Shown here: piece after piece, positions 59,364 through 64,000 of the stretch | Numbering within the stretch: the first letter of the stretch is position 1 | Layout of the letters: the number at the start of each line of letters is the position of its first letter | Assembly (NCBI GenBank): GCA_049322715.1 | Contig: JBMOQP010000009.1 | Span: 1 to 64,000 of the forward strand | DNA length: 64,000 bases | DNA from: Thiofaba sp049322715 | Lineage (GTDB): Bacteria > Pseudomonadota > Gammaproteobacteria > Halothiobacillales > Halothiobacillaceae | Reading direction: 5' to 3' | Position numbers and translations under genes: made by a program | Notes under the pieces: model-generated | The model's input: the letters and a program-made list of their open reading frames with translations, nothing else | What the model was told of the DNA's origin: nothing | The model's database searches: none

Positions 59364-60472
59364 CGGGCATGACGGCCACGATGCAGGCTTCAAGGGATGC
59401 CATGGGCGTCCTGCGCCGCTTCCTGCGCTGGTGGGGCGGCGAGTTGAAGTTCCTGATGTCCTATCCCCCCCTCGACAAGCTGTTTGGCGGGGCGGACCGC
59501 GTCATCGTGGACGTGGATTCCGACCGCGTATGGATCACCAAGTGCCATGCGGGGCAGGATACCGAGCTCGGCAGCTTCGCCCTCGCGGGCGGGCTGTCGC
59601 AGGAGGCGCAGGCGGAATTGCGCCGCCTGGTTCGCCGTGGCACCGAGGCCGTGATCCGGCTGCCGCGCGAGCAGATCCTGTGCAGGGACATCACCCTGCC
59701 CCTGGCGGCGGAGCCCAACCTGCACGAGGTGCTGGGTTTCGAGATGGATCGCCAGACACCCTTCCGCGCCAGCCAGGTCTATTACGACCACCATGTCGTG
59801 GAGCGGCAGGGGGATGAGGGGCGGCTGAAGGTGCAGATGATGGTCGTCCCCCAGGCCGCCCTCGCCCCCATGGTGCAGACCCTGGAGGGGCTGGGGCTAG
59901 TCCCCTCCATGATCACGGTCTCCGAGGAGGGGGCGAGCCAGTGCCAGGTCGCAACCATCAACCTGCTGCCCGAGTCCATGCGCAAAAGGCCTCCGGGTGC
60001 ATGGGGGGGCGTCAATCGCGCACTGTTGGCCTCCGCCGCGGTGCTCGCGGTGGCTGCGGCCGCCATGCCCCTCCAGCGCCAGTTCCAGGTCATCAGCGAA
60101 CTGGAGGGGCGCATCGAGGCCCTGCGGCCGGATGTCGCGGCCACCCAGGCCAGGCGCGCGTCCATCGACAGCATGCGCGAGGAGCTTGGTTTGTTCCTCG
60201 AGCAGAAGCAACAGTCCCCGGTGATCATCGACGTGGTCGAGGAGGTCAGCCGCCTGCTGCCCGATGACACCTGGCTGGTGCGCCTCGAGCTCCAGGGGCG
60301 CAAGCTCCATCTGCAGGGCATCGCCGGGGAGGCGCCCGCGCTCATCTCCCTGCTGGAGGGCTCGCCCATGTTCGCGAATGTCGCCTTCAGCTCCCCGGTC
60401 GTGCGCGATCCCCGCTTCAACCGCTTCCAGTTCAACATTGATGCCGACGTGGTCGGCGGGCGGGCCGGATGA
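59360..60472 (+). CDS. gspL: GspL-like assembly protein (PilM/PilN-type)
   Basis: A 370-aa protein with a cytoplasmic actin-like part at about 40-210 (VIVDVDSDRVWITKC, REQILCRDITLPLAAEPNLHEV), one membrane segment near residues 222-240, and a periplasmic ferredoxin-like PilN/GspL domain. It would recruit GspE to the membrane. The layout is the PilM-PilN-like version of GspL and not the classical Klebsiella or Vibrio form. Overlaps gspK and gspM by 4 bp. Confidence 0.88.
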   Translation: MTGMTATMQASRDAMGVLRRFLRWWGGELKFLMSYPPLDKLFGGADRVIVDVDSDRVWITKCHAGQDTELGSFALAGGLSQEAQAELRRLVRRGTEAVIRLPREQILCRDITLPLAAEPNLHEVLGFEMDRQTPFRASQVYYDHHVVERQGDEGRLKVQMMVVPQAALAPMVQTLEGLGLVPSMITVSEEGASQCQVATINLLPESMRKRPPGAWGGVNRALLASAAVLAVAAAAMPLQRQFQVISELEGRIEALRPDVAATQARRASIDSMREELGLFLEQKQQSPVIIDVVEEVSRLLPDDTWLVRLELQGRKLHLQGIAGEAPALISLLEGSPMFANVAFSSPVVRDPRFNRFQFNIDADVVGGRAG

Positions 60473-61062
60473 TGCGCCCGCTCCGTCCCGTCGAAAGTCG
60501 CGCCCTCGCCCTTGGGCTGCTGCTGGCCATCCTGGCCGGGGTGTACGCCTTCGCCATCGACCCCGTGCTCGCGCTCTACCGGGACAACCGGGACCGGATC
60601 GATGAACTCAGCCTCCGGCTCGGGCAGCACCAGCGCCTGGCCGCGGAGCGCCCCGCGCTCGAGGATGAGCATGCCCGTCTCAGTCGCAGCCGTCCGGCCG
60701 GGGGCTATTACCTCACCAGCGAGAGCGAGGCACTTGCGGTTGCCGAGCTGCAGGCCTACGTCAAGCAGGTCATCGAATCCTCCGGTGGTGGCCTGGTCAG
60801 CATCCAGCCCATCCTTTCGTCCGCCGCCGACACGCGGGGGCGGGTCAAGGCCCAGATCCGCATGCAGGGGCCGATCAAGGCCGTGAGGGACGTGCTCTAC
60901 CGCCTGGAGTCGGGCAGCCCCTGGCTGCTGGTGGACGAGGTGGAGTTGATGCAGGGGCGCTCGGATCGGCGCAAGGTTGGGGCCGGCCAGCCGGGCACGC
61001 TCGACGTACGCTTCAACCTGACCGGTTTCATGAGGGGGGCGGGGCATGAACCTGTTTCGTAG
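60469..61062 (+). CDS. gspM: GspM-like protein (GspMb type)
   Basis: A 197-aa protein with one N-terminal membrane segment (about 14-32), a short coiled coil (YRDNRDRIDELSLRLGQHQR) and a C-terminal ferredoxin-like domain ending with RFNLTGFM. It is expected to pair with GspL. Its 3' end overlaps the next gene by 17 bp. Confidence 0.88.
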   Translation: MMRPLRPVESRALALGLLLAILAGVYAFAIDPVLALYRDNRDRIDELSLRLGQHQRLAAERPALEDEHARLSRSRPAGGYYLTSESEALAVAELQAYVKQVIESSGGGLVSIQPILSSAADTRGRVKAQIRMQGPIKAVRDVLYRLESGSPWLLVDEVELMQGRSDRRKVGAGQPGTLDVRFNLTGFMRGAGHEPVS

Positions 61063-61639
61063 GCGCCGCGACCTCATCGGCCCCCTCCTGCTGCTTCTCA
61101 ACGTGGGGCTGGTGCTGGTTCTGCTGGCCGGGCTGCAGGGAACGTCCGATGTGCCGTCGCGGGGGGCGGATCCCGAGCCGCCGGCAACCCGCGAGGAGCC
61201 GCCCCTGGTCCAGTTCAAGCTTCCGCCGCTGGACCACTATGCGGAGAGCATCGAGCGGCCCCTCTTCAACATGAGTCGTCGCCCCGAGGATGACGACCCC
61301 AAGTCCGCTGCCGCTGACAGCGAGCTCATCCTCAGCGGGGTGGTCGTCACCCCAACCCGGCGGGAGGTCCTCCTGCTGACCCGGCGTGGCGAGGGCGTGC
61401 TGAGGGGTGAGGAGGGGGACTGGCTGGCCGGCTGGAAGGTGGAGACCATCGAGCCCGAGAGGGTGGTGCTTCGCCGCGGTGCCCGGCAGGTGGAGTTGCA
61501 CCTGGAACGTCCAGCCAGGGGTGGGGCGCCCAAGGCCCCGGCCGCGTCATCCCCGAACCAGCCCATGGCACCGGCGGCGCCCCCCGCCCCGCCCCAGGTT
61601 CCCCAGGCGGAACCCGGGTCCGGGGCGGCCAGGGGGTAG
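61046..61639 (+). CDS. gspN: GspN/GspC-like periplasmic linker
   Basis: A 197-aa protein with one N-terminal membrane segment (about 10-28), a Pro-rich linker, an HR-like domain (ERPLFNMSRRPEDD, ILSGVVVTPTRREVLLLTR, GWKVETIEPERVVLRRG) and a Pro/Ala-rich tail of about 35 residues. This resembles the homology region of GspC, which binds the secretin, and the small GspN of some clusters. Since no separate gspC is present, it may do the GspC job. Confidence 0.8.
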   Translation: MNLFRRRRDLIGPLLLLLNVGLVLVLLAGLQGTSDVPSRGADPEPPATREEPPLVQFKLPPLDHYAESIERPLFNMSRRPEDDDPKSAAADSELILSGVVVTPTRREVLLLTRRGEGVLRGEEGDWLAGWKVETIEPERVVLRRGARQVELHLERPARGGAPKAPAASSPNQPMAPAAPPAPPQVPQAEPGSGAARG

Positions 61640-61711
61640 GTCCGCAAACACAGGCCAGGACCGGCCCGGCCGGCATGGCGCCAAGCAAGATCAGACGTAG
61701 GGAGTGGAGTC

Positions 61712-63988
61712 ATGCATAACGTGGAGCACCGTCGAGCCCTGCTCGGACTGGCCATTACCCTGGCCCTGGGGGGATGCAGCACAGCGCCTCGTCAGTTGAG
61801 CCTGCCCGAAACACTGACCGCCCCCCCGCCGCTGGTCGAGGAGGCGCCTCCCGCCGTCGAGGTGGGGCGTGCCGAGCCCAAGCTCGAGGACGCGATGTAC
61901 AAGGGCAGCGGACGTTTCGTGCGCGAGGTGCCGCGCCCCGGGGCCGATGTCCTGAAGGAGGGGGACATCACCCTGAACTTCGAGAACAGCGACGTGCACG
62001 AGGTGGTCAAGGTCGTCATCGGCGACCTGCTCAAGGAAAACTACGTCATCGATGCCGCGGTGAAGGGAGCGATTTCGGTGCAGACCAGCCGCCCCGTCAG
62101 CCGCGAGGCCCTGCTGCCGCTGATGGAAAACCTGCTGCGCATGAATGGCGCCGCCATGGTGCGGGAGGCCGGGGCCTATCGCATCGTTCCCCTCGCCAGT
62201 GCCATGCGCGGCGCCTCGCCCACCCTCGATCGCCGCCTGCCGACCGGCTTCCGGGTGCAGGTGGTGCCGCTGCGCTACATCGGTGCCCTCGAGATGCAAA
62301 AGATCCTCGAGCCCTTCGTGGCCGATGGCGGCATGCTGAAGGTGGACGAGCGCAGGAACCTGCTCATGCTGGCCGGCTCCAGCGCCGAGTTGCAGGGCTG
62401 GCTCGCCACCGTGGACACCTTTGACGTGGACTGGCTGCAGGGCTACTCGGTGGGCGTGTTCCCGCTGGAAAACGCCGATGCCAAGACCATGGTGACCGAG
62501 CTGCAGAAGATCATCGGCGACGAGGCCGAGGGCATGATCCGGCTCGAGCCGATCGAACGCCTCAACGCCCTGCTCGTGGTCACCCCCCAGCCCAGTTACC
62601 TCGAGCGGATGAAGGAATGGGTGGACCGCCTGGACCGCGGCGGTGCCGGCCCGGGCAGCCGCCTCTATGTCTACCAGGTGAAGAACCGCAAGGCCTCGGA
62701 GCTGGCCGAGGTGATCGGCGAGATCTTCCTCGGTCAGGAGCGCGCCCGCACCGAGCCCGTGCGTCTTGCCCCCGGCCTCCAGCCGGCCAGGCTCGAGTCG
62801 AGGCCGTCCGGCATATCGGGGGGCGGTCTGTCCGCGCAGGCGACTGGGCTCGCCGCGAGAAACCAGCCCGGCCTGACGCCGCGCGCGCCGCTGACGGGCG
62901 GGATGACCATGGGGCTTGGCGCGACGGGCAGCTATCCCGCCAGCGGGCTCGGTGGCGGCTCACCCCTGACGGGGGACGTCCCCCAGCGCCCGGCGAGCGG
63001 CGGCGAGGGCCTGACCGTCATCGAGGGGGCGGGCGTGAGGGTGGTGGCCGACGAGGCCAACAACTCCATCCTCGTGTATGCCTCGGCCGAGGATTTCCGC
63101 ATCGTCGAGCAGGCCCTCAAAAGGCTCGACGTCGAGCCCCTGCAGGTGCTGGTGGAGGCCTCCATCGTGGAGGTGAGCCTGAGCGACGAGCTCAGGTATG
63201 GCCTGGAGTGGTTCTTCACCAACAACCGTGTCATCAACAACAAGACCGGCCAGGGGCTGCTGGATCTCAATGTCGGGAACGACGGGAGCGGCCTCGCCTC
63301 GCTCATCCCCGGGTTTTCCTACAGCCTGGTGGATTCCGCGGGGGCGGTGAAGGCCGTGCTGAATGCCCTCGCCACCGAATCCAAGGTCAACGTCCTCTCC
63401 AGCCCCTCGCTGATGGTGCTGGACAACCGCACCGCCGAGATCCGCGTGGGCGACCAGGTGCCCGTCCGGCTCTCGAGCCAGGAGACCTACAGCGGTGGCC
63501 TGCTGGAGGCCTACCAGTACCGCGACACAGGCGTGCGGCTGAAGGTCACCCCCCGGGTCAACGTCGGCGGCCTGGTCACCCTGGACATCGTGCAGGAGGT
63601 GACCGACATCGGCTCCAAGGATCCGGACACCAAGCAGTACACATTCCTGCAGCGGGCGATCGAGAGCGTGGTGGCGGTACAGAGCGGACAGACCATCGTG
63701 CTCGGGGGGCTGATCCTGGAGAACAACACCGACGCCGAGCGAGGCATTCCCGGCGTCTACAAGGTGCCGGTCTTCGGCAAGCTGTTCGGCACCACCGAGG
63801 AAAGCACCCAGCGCACCGAGCTGCTGGTGATGCTCACCCCGCGCGTGGTCCGTAACCAGAAGGAAGCAGCGCAGGTCACCGAGGAATTCCGCGACCGCCT
63901 GAGAAGGCTCCAGCCCGCCCCCACGCCCAAGACCCCGGCCAGCGAGTCTGGCGATACCACGGGAGTGACCGAAGCCGGGGGTACATGA
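61712..63988 (+). CDS. gspD: Type II secretion outer-membrane secretin GspD
   Basis: A 758-aa secretin. It has a lipoprotein signal with lipobox LALGGC, an N0 domain (DITLNFENSDVHEVVKVVIG), N1-N3 domains, a Gly/Ser/Pro-rich insert (about 350-435) in N3, and the secretin barrel (QVLVEASIVEVSLSDELRYG, VGDQVPVRLSS, VQSGQTIVLGGLI, late LLVMLTPRVV). GGAG precedes the ATG. The lipobox suggests outer-membrane targeting without a separate pilotin. The gene ends 12 bp before the window edge. Confidence 0.97.
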   Translation: MHNVEHRRALLGLAITLALGGCSTAPRQLSLPETLTAPPPLVEEAPPAVEVGRAEPKLEDAMYKGSGRFVREVPRPGADVLKEGDITLNFENSDVHEVVKVVIGDLLKENYVIDAAVKGAISVQTSRPVSREALLPLMENLLRMNGAAMVREAGAYRIVPLASAMRGASPTLDRRLPTGFRVQVVPLRYIGALEMQKILEPFVADGGMLKVDERRNLLMLAGSSAELQGWLATVDTFDVDWLQGYSVGVFPLENADAKTMVTELQKIIGDEAEGMIRLEPIERLNALLVVTPQPSYLERMKEWVDRLDRGGAGPGSRLYVYQVKNRKASELAEVIGEIFLGQERARTEPVRLAPGLQPARLESRPSGISGGGLSAQATGLAARNQPGLTPRAPLTGGMTMGLGATGSYPASGLGGGSPLTGDVPQRPASGGEGLTVIEGAGVRVVADEANNSILVYASAEDFRIVEQALKRLDVEPLQVLVEASIVEVSLSDELRYGLEWFFTNNRVINNKTGQGLLDLNVGNDGSGLASLIPGFSYSLVDSAGAVKAVLNALATESKVNVLSSPSLMVLDNRTAEIRVGDQVPVRLSSQETYSGGLLEAYQYRDTGVRLKVTPRVNVGGLVTLDIVQEVTDIGSKDPDTKQYTFLQRAIESVVAVQSGQTIVLGGLILENNTDAERGIPGVYKVPVFGKLFGTTEESTQRTELLVMLTPRVVRNQKEAAQVTEEFRDRLRRLQPAPTPKTPASESGDTTGVTEAGGT

Positions 63989-64000
63989 CGCCACCCTTCT

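Overview
The window is about 64 kb of G+C-rich bacterial chromosome. Gene content points to an autotrophic gammaproteobacterium, plausibly a sulfur-oxidising Chromatiales/Ectothiorhodospiraceae-type organism. The evidence is a type I phosphoribulokinase (Calvin cycle), ubiD, the hemCDXY cluster, a pilABCD-coaE locus, a SiaABCD-like c-di-GMP module and a type II secretion cluster. Species cannot be named from the sequence. No tRNA, rRNA, CRISPR array or prophage was seen. One 100-N assembly gap is present.

Layout. 1-2.3 kb: bioB-bioF (bioF cut by the window edge) with a large inverted repeat between them, then comF. 2.9-10.7 kb: a two-component system and a heavy-metal RND efflux operon (czcCBA-type). 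10.8-17.7 kb: aroE, phosphoribulokinase, trmB, ygfZ-thiG, ygfX, coaE. 17.9-23.8 kb: the pilDCBA type IV pilus locus, split by a REP-associated transposase. 24-25.6 kb: a small accessory patch with VapBC, an orphan HigA, and DUF4258/DUF2283 pairs, one frameshifted and one reduced to fragments. 25.6-32 kb: ubiD, a Uma2-family gene and hemYXDC. 32-41 kb: argH, mtgA, xni-like exonuclease, malic enzyme, nuclease, zinc-independent ribosomal proteins L31B and L36B, and rdgB-hemW. 41-50 kb: DnaJ-like, PilZ, hexose-6-phosphate mutarotase, CBM48, moaD, DUF2333, asmA, mutY, yggX. 50.3-53.3 kb: a SiaABCD-like phospho-switch feeding a diguanylate cyclase. 53.4-64 kb: gspEFGHIJKLMND.

The most unusual feature is a family of modular, hairpin-rich repeats of about 75-230 bp, found in intergenic spaces and also inside protein-coding genes without breaking their frames. 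Clear in-frame copies lie in the sensor kinase, czcB, trmB and malic enzyme genes. Further copies extend the N-termini of the exonuclease and mtgA, and one supplies the stop codon of pilD. The stems differ in sequence from copy to copy but stay self-complementary around short conserved cores (CATCCCTGG-like and TTCCC). The copies tend to be free of stop codons, and the same type of unit is translated in three different frames in different genes. This resembles the Rickettsia palindromic elements, but in a free-living, G+C-rich proteobacterium.

A second mobile layer surrounds the transposase: five GGGGTCTGTCCCC-type tags, a REP pair upstream of pilA, and a 57-bp copy of the pilB start fused in frame to a DUF2283 remnant.
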